A DNA stretch of 16,552 nt from an uncultured Bacilli bacterium (GCA_944327425.1 CALVHJ010000019.1:1-16552); one strand, 5' to 3'; positions 6,075-14,123 are shown, numbered from the stretch's first letter. The notes: a model not told the origin generated them from the sequence alone. A program made the numbers and translations.

Positions 6075-9057
6075 CTTTTTCTCCTTTATTCTTTAATTTA
6101 TCATAAATAAATTTAAACATACTTGTCATAAAGTCTTCCATATATCCTGGTTCTGACATCATCTTTTCAAACATATCAGTATTTTGTTGATATCTCTTAA
6201 ATGCTTTTCTTTGGAATTCATCATTATACACTTTTCTAAATGACTCCGGATCGTTATGCTTAGCAAGATTTACCATTTCTTCATCATCCAAGAAATCTTG
6301 TGTAATTTGTTCCATAACTTTATCCATATTAGTAAAATTAGTTTTGTATCTTTGATTTATTTTATCAACAAGAATGCTTAATGGTTCTTTATCTTCTTCT
6401 TTCTTGCCTATCATACCCTTTGGTGGATTAAGTTCTCCTTCTTCAGAAGTTAATTCAATAGATCCCTCAAATTTCTTTTCTAATCTATAATATTCAAGTT
6501 CAATTTTATCGTCTAAATCAATTACTGTTTCATGTTCTTTAGGTAATGTTTTATTTAGATATTTACAGAAAATATACTTACTTTGAATATCTTTATCCAT
6601 CATTCTAGCCACTTGAACTACAAATCCATAACTTCTAATAAATGCTTGAAGAATAGACTTAAACTCTCTTTGATCCTCTTTTTTCATATCCATATATTTC
6701 TTTCTTGCAGGATATAAATAGAAATTAAGTTTAGACATATCTTCTTTACCACTGTAGTATACCTTAGCAAATTCAAGAGCTTCATCCTCAGAGAATAATC
6801 TATATGCTTCTACTCTTTTATAGATTGCATAAACATTATTTGGATCCACACCTTCTGTTAAATTAGTAGCTTGATAATATGGTTGGAATGAATCTCTAAT
6901 CTCATCAGCAGTATTAACAAAGTCAAGCACAAATGTATCAGTCTTACCTGGACATGTTCTATTTAATCTTGAAAGAGTTTGAACTGCTTTTACACCGTAT
7001 AAAGGCTTATCAACAAACATTGTATGTAATAAAGGTTCGTCAAAACCTGTTTGATATTTTTCTGCAACAATTAATACATTATATGATTCATTAAATCTCT
7101 TGGGTAATTGATTTTCTTTAATATGTTCATTATTTCCTTTATAATCAATATTTAATTTTTCTTCACTTACTATTTCTCCGTCATCATTTAAATCACCTGA
7201 GAAAGCTACTAAAACATCAACATCTGTTATGTTATGATCTTTAATATATTTTCTAAATTCTTTTAAATATCTTACAGCATGTAATCTAGATGATGTAACT
7301 ACCATGGCTTTAGCTTTTCCACCAATTTTATATCTTGTTGTATCCAAGAAATGTTCTATCATTATTGCAGCTTTTTGACTTAAATTATGTGGATGGAGTG
7401 ATTCATATCTTGCAATAGCTTTCATACCTTTTGAAGTTTTAACTTCTGGATCCTCTGCCGCACTTTTAACAATTTTATAATACATATCATATGTCATATA
7501 ATTTTTTAATACATCAAGAATAAATCCTTCTTCAATTGCTTGTTGCATTGAATATACATGATATGGTCTATAACTACCATCTGGATATTTAGTTCCAAAT
7601 ATTTGTAATGTCTTATCTTTTGGTGTTGCAGTAAAAGCAAAGAATGACATATTAGAATGATCTCCATGAGAAGCCAACTCATTCATTAAAAGATCATCAT
7701 CTTCTATTCTATTGTTTTCTTCAGCCAATTCGCTTCTTGCGTATTCTTCTAATACTTCTTCAATATTTCCTAATCCTTCTTTTAATTTAGAAGCACTTGC
7801 TCCAGTTTGAGAAGAATGTGCTTCATCAACTATAACTGCAAATTTTTTATCTACACTATTTATTTCTGTATATATTCTTGGAAACTTTTGTAATGTAGTA
7901 ATTATTATTTTTTTACCATCATTAATTGCCTCTAATAAATCTTTTGATGTCTTTCCTTTATCTATTTTAACTACTGTTCCTGGCACATGGTCAAATTGAT
8001 AGATTGTGTTTTGTAATTGACTATCTAACACTTTTCTATCTGTAACAACTATAACTGAATCAAACACTTTATTATCATTATTATCATGTAATGAAGATAG
8101 TCTATATGCAAGCCATGCTATTGAATTTGATTTTCCTGATCCTGCACTATGCTGTATTAAATAATTCTTTCCACTACCATTTTCTTTAGCATCTGCCACA
8201 AGTTTTGTTACTGCATCTAATTGATGATATCTTGGAAATATCATTTTTCCTGTTCGCCATGATTTTGTTGGTTCATAATCTAAATGCATATATTTTTGTA
8301 AAATTTCCAATAAAGAATCTTTACATAAAACATTCTCCCATAAATATGCAGTTCCAAATCCATCTTGATTATTTGGATTGCCTGCACCACCAACATTTCC
8401 AGCACCATTAGATCCCTGATTAAATGGCAAGAAATATGTACCGCCTTTTGCAAGTTTAGTAGTCATTACACATTCAAACAAATCAACACCAAAATATACT
8501 AAGCTTCTCTCATTAAATCTAAATATTGGTTCTTCTGGGTCTCTATCAAATTTAAATTGATGAATTGAATTATTAATATCTTGTCCTGTATATTGATTTT
8601 TTAATTCCATTATTACAATTGGAAATCCATTAACAAATAAAGTTATATCAACACTATTTTCATTTTCCATGGAATAATGTAATTGTCTTACACATTCTAA
8701 TATATTGCCATCATATAATTCTTCTAATTCTGGATTCATTGATGTTTCAGGTTTAAAAAACACCAATCTAAATTCCATACCATCAAGTTTAATTTTATCT
8801 CTTAAAGTAGCAAGTAAACCATGTTCCTTTATTTGTTCTTCAACCTTTTTAAAAAAATAATCCTTTGTATATTCACCGTGGATAGACATTAATTTCATCC
8901 ATTTTTTATTTTGAGTAGATGCAATAAAATCAATTAATACTTTAGGATTATATCCTTTTAATCTATCATATCCTAATCCATCACTAATATGATATCCACC
9001 CTTAGTAACTAAATATTTTTCAATTGATTCTTCAAAATTCTTTTCTTGAGTTTCCAT
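6067..9057 (-). CDS. hsdR: Type I restriction enzyme R subunit
   Basis: 996 residues from the ATG at 9057, which follows GAGAGG and starts 1 nt after the hsdS stop; upstream in-frame starts would overlap hsdS. The N-terminal nuclease has a PD-(D/E)xK core: D137 in VDITLF and E151/K153 in MELKN. A Gly/Asn-rich stretch (GAGNVGGAGNP) then precedes YLWENVL, as in related HsdR proteins. The SF2 translocase shows Walker A AGSGKS (305-310), DEAH (411-414), AFTATP (474-479) and the motif V/VI region EKYQTGFDEP and QTLSRLNRT. A helical C-terminus probably binds the methylase complex. With HsdM and HsdS it translocates unmethylated DNA using ATP and cuts far from the site. All key residues are present, so it is probably active. 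Confidence 0.95.
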   Translation of the reverse strand: METQEKNFEESIEKYLVTKGGYHISDGLGYDRLKGYNPKVLIDFIASTQNKKWMKLMSIHGEYTKDYFFKKVEEQIKEHGLLATLRDKIKLDGMEFRLVFFKPETSMNPELEELYDGNILECVRQLHYSMENENSVDITLFVNGFPIVIMELKNQYTGQDINNSIHQFKFDRDPEEPIFRFNERSLVYFGVDLFECVMTTKLAKGGTYFLPFNQGSNGAGNVGGAGNPNNQDGFGTAYLWENVLCKDSLLEILQKYMHLDYEPTKSWRTGKMIFPRYHQLDAVTKLVADAKENGSGKNYLIQHSAGSGKSNSIAWLAYRLSSLHDNNDNKVFDSVIVVTDRKVLDSQLQNTIYQFDHVPGTVVKIDKGKTSKDLLEAINDGKKIIITTLQKFPRIYTEINSVDKKFAVIVDEAHSSQTGASASKLKEGLGNIEEVLEEYARSELAEENNRIEDDDLLMNELASHGDHSNMSFFAFTATPKDKTLQIFGTKYPDGSYRPYHVYSMQQAIEEGFILDVLKNYMTYDMYYKIVKSAAEDPEVKTSKGMKAIARYESLHPHNLSQKAAIMIEHFLDTTRYKIGGKAKAMVVTSSRLHAVRYLKEFRKYIKDHNITDVDVLVAFSGDLNDDGEIVSEEKLNIDYKGNNEHIKENQLPKRFNESYNVLIVAEKYQTGFDEPLLHTMFVDKPLYGVKAVQTLSRLNRTCPGKTDTFVLDFVNTADEIRDSFQPYYQATNLTEGVDPNNVYAIYKRVEAYRLFSEDEALEFAKVYYSGKEDMSKLNFYLYPARKKYMDMKKEDQREFKSILQAFIRSYGFVVQVARMMDKDIQSKYIFCKYLNKTLPKEHETVIDLDDKIELEYYRLEKKFEGSIELTSEEGELNPPKGMIGKKEEDKEPLSILVDKINQRYKTNFTNMDKVMEQITQDFLDDEEMVNLAKHNDPESFRKVYNDEFQRKAFKRYQQNTDMFEKMMSEPGYMEDFMTSMFKFIYDKLKNKGEKDD

Positions 9058-9058
9058 A

Positions 9059-10354
9059 CTACACCTCTCTTTTTCCTGTAACACATTCATAAATAAGTGA
9101 TTTTTTATATTCTTCTAATTTTTCTATTATCTGTTTTCTATATTTAATTACTTCGTCTAATCCTGTGCACTGTTTGTCCAAAAATTCTACAATTTCATTT
9201 TGCTCTTTTTGTGGTGGAATCAAAATGCTTGTTCCTTTTAATATTTTTTGCGTAATACTATATAGCTTAACACCAAAAACATTTTTCCTAATTTGACTTC
9301 TCCATTCATCAGTCATAAATAAATATGCAAAATATTTACTTTTTTTATTAGAGTTGTTGTGAAGTATTATTGTATGATAACCAGCAAATATTTTATCATT
9401 ATTATCTATAAAAACACTATTACCACAACCATCTAAATCTTCAGAAGTATCTGCAAAAATAAAATCTCCATATTCAACGAGTGAATTAGTTTGATTCAAA
9501 TAACTATCTGAAACGTATCTATATAATTCATTAGATAATGATGTTCCAGTATTAATCTTTGAATGTATTTGCCCATAACTTATAACTTTAATTCCACTTT
9601 CGGTCAAATTATCTTTTGTAATTGACAATCCTTTCCTAAAGTTAAACATAGATTTAATATTTGTAAGATCCCATCCTTCAGGAATTTTATTAATCCAACT
9701 ATCATGAATATCATAAAATTTTATTTTATTTAATCCTCTAAGTACTGTTGAAGAAATAATTGATTTTTTATACTCATTTAATAATTGTATTTGACGATTA
9801 TTAGATACAATTATTTCATCTATTTTTTTGCATTGATAATCTAAATAATTTGCAATCTTTTTCTGCTCTTCAAATTTTGGAAAAGGCAGTTTATAACTTG
9901 ACATTGTTTCCCAATTCATGGTCCAACGATTATTAAAAGATACTCCTTTTCCATGTATAAACATCGCATTTACCCAATACTGATATTTAAAAAAATAATC
10001 ATAATATTTAGGAAATATATTTTCTTTTTTCGCTAAATTAATGTATGCTGGGCTTATTACTCCTTCAACTTCTGACAAACTACAATTAGCTCCGCTTATT
10101 AAATCCATTGGATTAATCATCAAATCATCTTTATACACTTTGTGATAATTATCATAACTTTCTGCCAATTGTCCCTCATTAGTGGAAATATCTCTTATTT
10201 TTACTCCATCCCTAGCTAATGATAAAACTGTTGGATTTTCTACATCATTGACTTCTTTTCTTCGATAAAAAATCTTATTAACAGTTGTAATACCCCATGT
10301 ATTAGGCAATGAACCAATCCATTTAATACCGCTATCTACTAAAACTCTACTCAT
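9059..10354 (-). CDS. hsdS: Type I restriction-modification specificity subunit
   Basis: 431 residues with the usual two-fold layout. There is an N-terminal DSGIKWIGSLPNTW motif and target-recognition domain 1 (about 15-160). A central conserved helical region follows (QKKIANYLDYQCKKIDEII, about 164-205), then a second recognition domain opening with the parallel motif SWINKIPEGW (219-228). The distal helical repeat is QNEIVEFLDKQCTGLDEVI. The two recognition domains read the two halves of a bipartite target; the sequence read cannot be predicted here. The start overlaps the hsdM stop by 8 nt, with AAGGAG inside hsdM. The gene is full length, with no inverted hsdS copy or repeat tract nearby to suggest phase variation. 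Confidence 0.95.
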   Translation of the reverse strand: MSRVLVDSGIKWIGSLPNTWGITTVNKIFYRRKEVNDVENPTVLSLARDGVKIRDISTNEGQLAESYDNYHKVYKDDLMINPMDLISGANCSLSEVEGVISPAYINLAKKENIFPKYYDYFFKYQYWVNAMFIHGKGVSFNNRWTMNWETMSSYKLPFPKFEEQKKIANYLDYQCKKIDEIIVSNNRQIQLLNEYKKSIISSTVLRGLNKIKFYDIHDSWINKIPEGWDLTNIKSMFNFRKGLSITKDNLTESGIKVISYGQIHSKINTGTSLSNELYRYVSDSYLNQTNSLVEYGDFIFADTSEDLDGCGNSVFIDNNDKIFAGYHTIILHNNSNKKSKYFAYLFMTDEWRSQIRKNVFGVKLYSITQKILKGTSILIPPQKEQNEIVEFLDKQCTGLDEVIKYRKQIIEKLEEYKKSLIYECVTGKREV

Positions 10355-12074
10355 TTTCTTGTAACTCCTTTAAAACTCCGTCAAGTTTTTTATCAAGTTC
10401 AAGAATTTCATTCATTATATCTTCTGTTTTTCGTGGTTCTTGATATTTATAAAAATATTTAGTAAAAGATATTTCATATCCTATCTTGGTTTTAGATTCA
10501 TCAATATATGCATATTTTGCAAATGGAATTACTTCTCTATTCATGTAATCTTCAATTGTTTCTTGAAGTGGAATATTTTCGGTATCTGTTAATTCTTTGT
10601 TAGGAATATATTCTCCTTTTTTATTTTTTCTTGGTGTTCCATCTTCATTTAATTCTGGTTGTAAAACTGTTACTTTTCTGTATCCAAAATATTCGTTTTC
10701 AAATATCTTTGAATATTCATTTTCAACAAAGTCACCATATATTTTAGTTATATTATCAATATGTTCTTTTGATAATTCATTTCTTTTACTTCCTAAATTT
10801 TTTCTCATTTTATTATAAAACTCTGATGCATTTATCAATTGTACTTTACCAACTCTATGGCCTGGTTTTTTATTTGATAGAATCCAAATATAAGTTGCTA
10901 TTCCTGTGTTATAAAACATATCATTTGGTAATTGAATAATACAATCTAACAAATCATTTTCTATAACATATCTTCTTATTTCAGATTCACCTGATCCAGC
11001 ATCTCCTTTAAATAATGCTGATCCATTATGAACTATTGCAATTTTAGAACCTGCTGGTTTCATTTTAGATACTGCATTTTGTAAGAACAATAATTGACTA
11101 TCAGATATAGCTGGTGTTCCTGCTGGAAATCTTCCATCACTACCCTTTTCGGCTTCTTTCAACACTGCAGCCTTTTCATTTTTCCATTCAATTCCAAATG
11201 GTGGATTCATTATAATATAATCAAAAGTTTCACCAGGAAATAAATCTCCAGATAAGGTATTTCCATGTCTTATATTATTGGAATCTTCTCCTTTAATTAA
11301 CATATCAGCTTTACAAATAGCATATGTTTGAGCGTTTAATTCTTGTCCATAGCATAACATTCTTGATGATGAATTTAATTTTTTGGCATATTCCATACTA
11401 GCAGTAAGCATTCCACCCGTTCCACAGGCTCCATCATATACTGTTTTTATCTTTGAAGAATCTGCTAAATCCTCTTCATCTTCAAATATTAGATTAACCA
11501 TTAATTCAATAACTTCCCTTGGTGTATAGTGTTGCCCTGCTTCTTCATTTGAAAGTTCATTAAATCTTCTTATTATTTCTTCAAAGATATATCCCATTTC
11601 AATATTTGAAACATAACTTGGATGTAAATTTGCTTTTTCGGAATTAAATGTATCTATTACTTGATATAAAATGCCATTCCCAGCCATTTTTTCAATTTGC
11701 TTATTTAAATCAAAATTTTTAATAATATCTTTAACTTCATCTGAATACCCATTTATATAATTATAGAAGTTTTCTTCAATATTATCTGGATCGTCTAACA
11801 ACTTTTTAAAATCATACTTTGAAGTATTATAAAATTTTTGGCCTGCGGTTTCTTTAAGGATAAAATCTCTTTTTGCAAATGTTTCAGGATATTTTTTTGC
11901 CATTTCTAAAACTTTATCTTTTGTATCAGATAAAACAGAATCAAACCTTTTTAATACTGTTAAAGGAAGAATAACATCCCCATATTCGTGCGGTTTATAT
12001 ACACCTACCAATTTATCTGCTATGCTCCATATTAACGAAGCTTTTTCACTTACTATTTTTGTTATATTACTCAT
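10347..12074 (-). CDS. hsdM: Type I restriction-modification N6-adenine methyltransferase subunit
   Basis: 575 residues. An N-terminal helical HsdM_N domain (about 8-150) precedes QHYTPREV (181-188), S-adenosylmethionine motif I DGACGTGG (214-221; the usual second residue is Pro rather than Gly) and the catalytic NPPF (290-293) after DYIIM. The C-terminal part is helical and contacts HsdS. The product methylates adenine in the site set by HsdS, protecting host DNA. Its ATG overlaps the stop of the AbrB-like gene (TAATG), and a GAGAGG site lies in that gene, so translation is coupled. It has no sign of decay. Confidence 0.95.
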   Translation of the reverse strand: MSNITKIVSEKASLIWSIADKLVGVYKPHEYGDVILPLTVLKRFDSVLSDTKDKVLEMAKKYPETFAKRDFILKETAGQKFYNTSKYDFKKLLDDPDNIEENFYNYINGYSDEVKDIIKNFDLNKQIEKMAGNGILYQVIDTFNSEKANLHPSYVSNIEMGYIFEEIIRRFNELSNEEAGQHYTPREVIELMVNLIFEDEEDLADSSKIKTVYDGACGTGGMLTASMEYAKKLNSSSRMLCYGQELNAQTYAICKADMLIKGEDSNNIRHGNTLSGDLFPGETFDYIIMNPPFGIEWKNEKAAVLKEAEKGSDGRFPAGTPAISDSQLLFLQNAVSKMKPAGSKIAIVHNGSALFKGDAGSGESEIRRYVIENDLLDCIIQLPNDMFYNTGIATYIWILSNKKPGHRVGKVQLINASEFYNKMRKNLGSKRNELSKEHIDNITKIYGDFVENEYSKIFENEYFGYRKVTVLQPELNEDGTPRKNKKGEYIPNKELTDTENIPLQETIEDYMNREVIPFAKYAYIDESKTKIGYEISFTKYFYKYQEPRKTEDIMNEILELDKKLDGVLKELQENE

Positions 12075-12295
12075 TACTTATTACCTCTCTTTACTAACAC
12101 TTGTTCTTTATCACTGTCTGGAGTGACTTTGCAATCCTTTCTGTTTGAAATCTTTATATTCTTTTTTTCATCTAAATAAAAGATAACAGAATCTCCTTCT
12201 TCAATATTTAATGTTTCTCGAACAATCTTCGGAATAGTAATTTGTCCTTTTGAGGTTAACTTTGCTGAAGCTAACAATTCATTATTTTCTTTCAT
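12074..12295 (-). CDS. AbrB/SpoVT-family DNA-binding protein heading the restriction operon
   Basis: 73 residues. The ATG at 12295 is chosen because AAGGAG lies 7 nt upstream; longer in-frame starts lack a site. The SpoVT-AbrB swapped-hairpin domain is clear: ASAKLTSKGQITIPKIVRE, then LNIEEGDSVIFYLDE. Such proteins act as dimers that bind AT-rich DNA, as transition-state regulators or as antitoxins. No toxin gene is next to it; the following gene is hsdM with a 1-nt overlap. The simplest role is autoregulation of the operon, which limits restriction activity when the element enters a new cell, like the control proteins of other restriction systems. This role is inferred from position. Confidence 0.85.
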   Translation of the reverse strand: MKENNELLASAKLTSKGQITIPKIVRETLNIEEGDSVIFYLDEKKNIKISNRKDCKVTPDSDKEQVLVKRGNK

Positions 12296-12317
12296 ATCAT
12301 TTCTCCTTACTTTCCTT

Positions 12318-12365
12318 ACCATAATAAGTATAACATAATTTGTCAAATTTTAAAATAAATTGACA
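12318..12365. promoter_or_regulatory. Divergent promoter region of restriction operon with inverted repeat
   Basis: The minus strand reads TGTTATACT (12328-12336), an extended -10, placed about 33 nt before the AbrB-like start. A second reading is TTGACA (12341-12346) with TATGGT 17 nt downstream. TGTCAA (12341) and TTGACA (12360-12365) form an inverted repeat spaced by 13 nt, reaching towards the divergent gene at 12424. A dimeric regulator such as the AbrB-like protein could bind here. Confidence 0.5.
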
Positions 12366-12372
12366 TAAATTG

Positions 12373-12406
12373 TTGCAAAAAATCAATTTTTAAGTGATTA
12401 ATACAA
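12373..12406 (+). promoter_or_regulatory. Promoter region with shared leader motif, copy 2
   Basis: TTGCAA (12373-12378) and the 17-mer TTAAGTGATTAATACAA (12390-12406) are spaced exactly as TTGACT and the same 17-mer are before the SSB-like gene. Seven more bases upstream of the 17-mer agree with two differences, which points to one shared control element. Confidence 0.45.
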
Positions 12407-12423
12407 GGAATTGGAGGAATTGT

Positions 12424-12750
12424 ATGATTAGAAAATGCACTGATGAGGATATTTCTGATGAAGAATTAGAGAAAGTTATAAATCCTTTTTATGATAATTA
12501 TCATGAGTATATTATCACTTATGTTATGCCTGAGGTAATTGCATTTTATATTGCCAGTTCTTATAGTAGGAATGCTATGTGGGAAGCAACTTTTTATCAA
12601 CATTATAATTCTGCTAAAGATACTTTTAATATTTGTGATGATGAAGATTATGATAAGGTAAAAGCTGAGATAATCAAACTATTAAGAATAAAGTATTCTT
12701 TAGAAATCATTAGTGAAGATCCATTAGATCTTAAAAAAATTGAGTATTAG
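12424..12750 (+). CDS. Hypothetical protein, 108 residues
   Basis: The ATG at 12424 follows GGAGG by 6 nt; the in-frame GTG at 12394 lies in a shared non-coding motif and lacks a site. The protein is acidic at the start (CTDEDISDEELEKVINPFYDNY) and largely helical, with no membrane segment and no motif I recognise. It is divergent from the restriction operon and convergent with the replication operon. Its leader matches that of the SSB-like gene, which suggests joint control. An antirestriction or interference role is possible for a small acidic protein beside a restriction operon, but nothing in the sequence proves it. Confidence 0.65.
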   Translation: MIRKCTDEDISDEELEKVINPFYDNYHEYIITYVMPEVIAFYIASSYSRNAMWEATFYQHYNSAKDTFNICDDEDYDKVKAEIIKLLRIKYSLEIISEDPLDLKKIEY

Positions 12751-12778
12751 TTTTTGTTCCAATACTCTTTTTGTTTTC
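12742..12778. terminator. Bidirectional terminator between convergent units
   Basis: Stem GAGTATT / AATACTC (12742-12748 and 12761-12767), followed by a T-rich tract on the plus strand. On the minus strand the hairpin is followed by AATTTTTTT. It overlaps the stop of the gene at 12424 and would also stop read-through from the replication operon. Confidence 0.75.
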
Positions 12779-12816
12779 CAAAAAACTCACGGAAAAAATA
12801 TATTTGTGTGAATATA

Positions 12817-12873
12817 GGTGGGCTGTCGGTCGTGATATTTTTTATTTTTTTATTCATATACCCTGGGGGGGGG
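12817..12873. other. GC-rich island with nine-G run (candidate cos-like or origin site)
   Basis: A G+C-rich block (12817-12836, GGTGGGCTGTCGGTCGTGAT), an AT-rich stretch, then CCCTGGGGGGGGG (12861-12873) lie just downstream of the replication operon, in a background of very low GC. No coding frame explains it. Seen along the replication strand, a C-run is followed by AT-rich DNA and then a GC-rich block. That arrangement resembles cohesive-end regions of Firmicutes siphophages, but I cannot confirm it by comparison. Confidence 0.35.
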
Positions 12874-12874
12874 A

Positions 12875-13309
12875 CTACCTATTGTTTTCTATTTGATAAT
12901 GCTTTTTACTATTTAATTTTTTACCACGATTAATATACTTTTGCATATCTTCTAATAAAAATCTTGGTATGATTCCTCTTTCTATCCATCTAATAGATTT
13001 ATCATAGTTTCTTTCTTCTTGTTCTGGTGATAATGGTACTACTCCTAATTTGAAGTATCCATCTTTTTTCATTTGTTCCAAAATGGATAAATAACAATTG
13101 TTTTTAACTGTTTTAGTTTTATCTAAGATATCGTGTATAGTTGGCATATAAGTTCTTTCTTTGCAAAGTTCTATAATTGTTTTTTTAAATACTTCTGATT
13201 CTATATCTTGTAACATTTCATACCATATTGAAATATCATCATTACTAATTATTTTTTGATAACAAGATGATAGTATTTTGATTCCTTCTACAAAATCTAA
13301 TTTATCCAT
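12875..13309 (-). CDS. Phage helicase-loader inhibitor-like protein (G39P type)
   Basis: 144 residues. The N-terminal half matches the pattern of SPP1 G39P-like proteins: a helix, then IWYEMLQDIESEVFKKTII, then MPTIHDILD (compare WxxxLxDxxxxxxxxAL...PPTIxDI). G39P binds the phage replicative helicase and controls its loading at the origin. The C-terminal half is basic (NRGKKLNSKKHYQ) and could touch DNA. The start overlaps the replisome-organiser stop by 8 nt, so it is co-translated. No helicase or helicase loader is encoded in the window, so its partner is probably the host or helper-phage helicase. The family call is moderately secure; the partner is inferred. Confidence 0.7.
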   Translation of the reverse strand: MDKLDFVEGIKILSSCYQKIISNDDISIWYEMLQDIESEVFKKTIIELCKERTYMPTIHDILDKTKTVKNNCYLSILEQMKKDGYFKLGVVPLSPEQEERNYDKSIRWIERGIIPRFLLEDMQKYINRGKKLNSKKHYQIENNR

Positions 13310-14123
13310 TTTGCTTATCTCTCATTTCTTTAGCTCTTCTAATATCTTCTAAAGATATATCTTGGATTGTTTTAGCTTTTGCTTGTTGATGTAAATATCT
13401 TTCAAATTTAGATCCGAATAATGTTTCAGGTGTAAGGTATGGTTTCATTTTAGGATTATTAATCCACTCACTTGTTTTCTTATCTATAACTGTTTTAATA
13501 TCATTAATTGTATATTTCTTTAATATATTGGCTATTAATTTTTTATATTCATCTATTAATATAAAATTAGAATTAGTTTTATAGTTTAAGTAATCTATTA
13601 TCTCTTGATACTCTTTTTTATTTATTTCTATTTCTTTTTTATTAGTTATAATTTCTAAATTATGTTTATTATTTTTATTATCTATATATACCTTACTATT
13701 TGGCTTACATTTTTTCTTACATTTTGGCTTACTTTTGTCAGGATTCTTAATTCTATATTCTCTCATATTCATAGCACCTACTGTTGTTTGATTAGTAAGT
13801 ACTAATGCATCTTCTATATAATATTTATTTTCTCTCTTTTCCATCATTCCTGTGTCTAAAAAATAATCAATAGCATCATTTATTAGTTTTTCTGAATGAT
13901 TAGTTTCAACTGCTAATTCCTTTATAGAATATGGAATTCTTTTAGATCCTACTTTTTTTATTAAGTAACCATCTTTATTTATTGTTTTAAATATTAGTTT
14001 AAAATATAGAATTATTTTTTCATATCCATTAGGTTGATTTTGTAAATATTTTAATACATCATTATCAAAAAAGTTTGATTTAAGCATAAAGTAATAATAT
14101 TTTTCTTTATTATAAATTCCCAT
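13302..14123 (-). CDS. Phage replisome organiser / DnaD-like replication initiator
   Basis: 273 residues. Residues 8-115 form the winged-helix domain of phage replisome organisers (YYYFMLKSNFFDND, then GYEKIILYFKLIFKTINKDG, then YSIKELAVETNHSEKLINDAI). Residues 172-247 form the conserved phage C-terminal domain (EIIDYLNYKT, then VIDKKTSEW, then KMKPYLTPETLFGSKFERYL). A low-complexity Lys-rich linker separates them. Its DNA contains four 12-bp iterons, so the protein probably binds inside its own gene. It opens the element's origin and recruits helicase machinery with the protein encoded at 12875. The ATG overlaps the upstream gene by 14 nt and has no good ribosome-binding site, implying translational coupling. 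Confidence 0.88.
   Translation of the reverse strand: MGIYNKEKYYYFMLKSNFFDNDVLKYLQNQPNGYEKIILYFKLIFKTINKDGYLIKKVGSKRIPYSIKELAVETNHSEKLINDAIDYFLDTGMMEKRENKYYIEDALVLTNQTTVGAMNMREYRIKNPDKSKPKCKKKCKPNSKVYIDNKNNKHNLEIITNKKEIEINKKEYQEIIDYLNYKTNSNFILIDEYKKLIANILKKYTINDIKTVIDKKTSEWINNPKMKPYLTPETLFGSKFERYLHQQAKAKTIQDISLEDIRRAKEMRDKQNG
13692..13739. repeat. Four 12-bp iterons, candidate replication origin
   Basis: CTTAC recurs at 13692, 13704, 13716 and 13728, exactly 12 nt apart. The units are CTTACTATTTGG, CTTACATTTTTT, CTTACATTTTGG and CTTACTTTTGTC. They fall in the linker codons 129-144 of the replisome organiser (a four-residue period, DKSK PKCK KKCK PNSK) and are followed at lower coordinates by a very AT-rich stretch suited to melting. 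Iterons inside the initiator gene are known in lambda-type and several Gram-positive phages. Binding here is inferred. Confidence 0.6.

Noticed and set aside
8205..8411. Open frame of 68 codons on the plus strand
   Set aside because: Lies wholly inside hsdR on the opposite strand; its hydrophobic and His-rich product mirrors the hsdR coding sequence, and it has no ribosome-binding site.
9059..10354. Phase-variable specificity gene
   Set aside because: No second hsdS fragment, recombinase or inverted repeat pair near the operon.
10597..10818. Open frame of 73 codons on the plus strand
   Set aside because: Antisense to hsdM, with no ribosome-binding site or recognisable product.
12074..12346. 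Toxin-antitoxin pair with the AbrB-like protein as antitoxin
   Set aside because: No toxin-sized gene adjoins it; it is joined directly to hsdM by a 1-nt overlap.
12394..12423. GTG start extending the 108-residue gene upstream
   Set aside because: Same repeated motif without a ribosome-binding site; GGAGG fits the ATG at 12424.
12861..12875. ICEBs1/Tn916-like oriT (C-run and G-run inverted repeat)
   Set aside because: The nine-G run has only CCC next to it, with no long C-run partner, and no relaxase gene is present.
13610..13700. CRISPR-like or simple tandem repeats in the AT-rich linker of the replisome organiser
   Set aside because: Apart from the 12-bp iterons at 13692-13739, the stretch is only low-complexity Lys/Asn/Ile/Glu coding DNA with no fixed unit.
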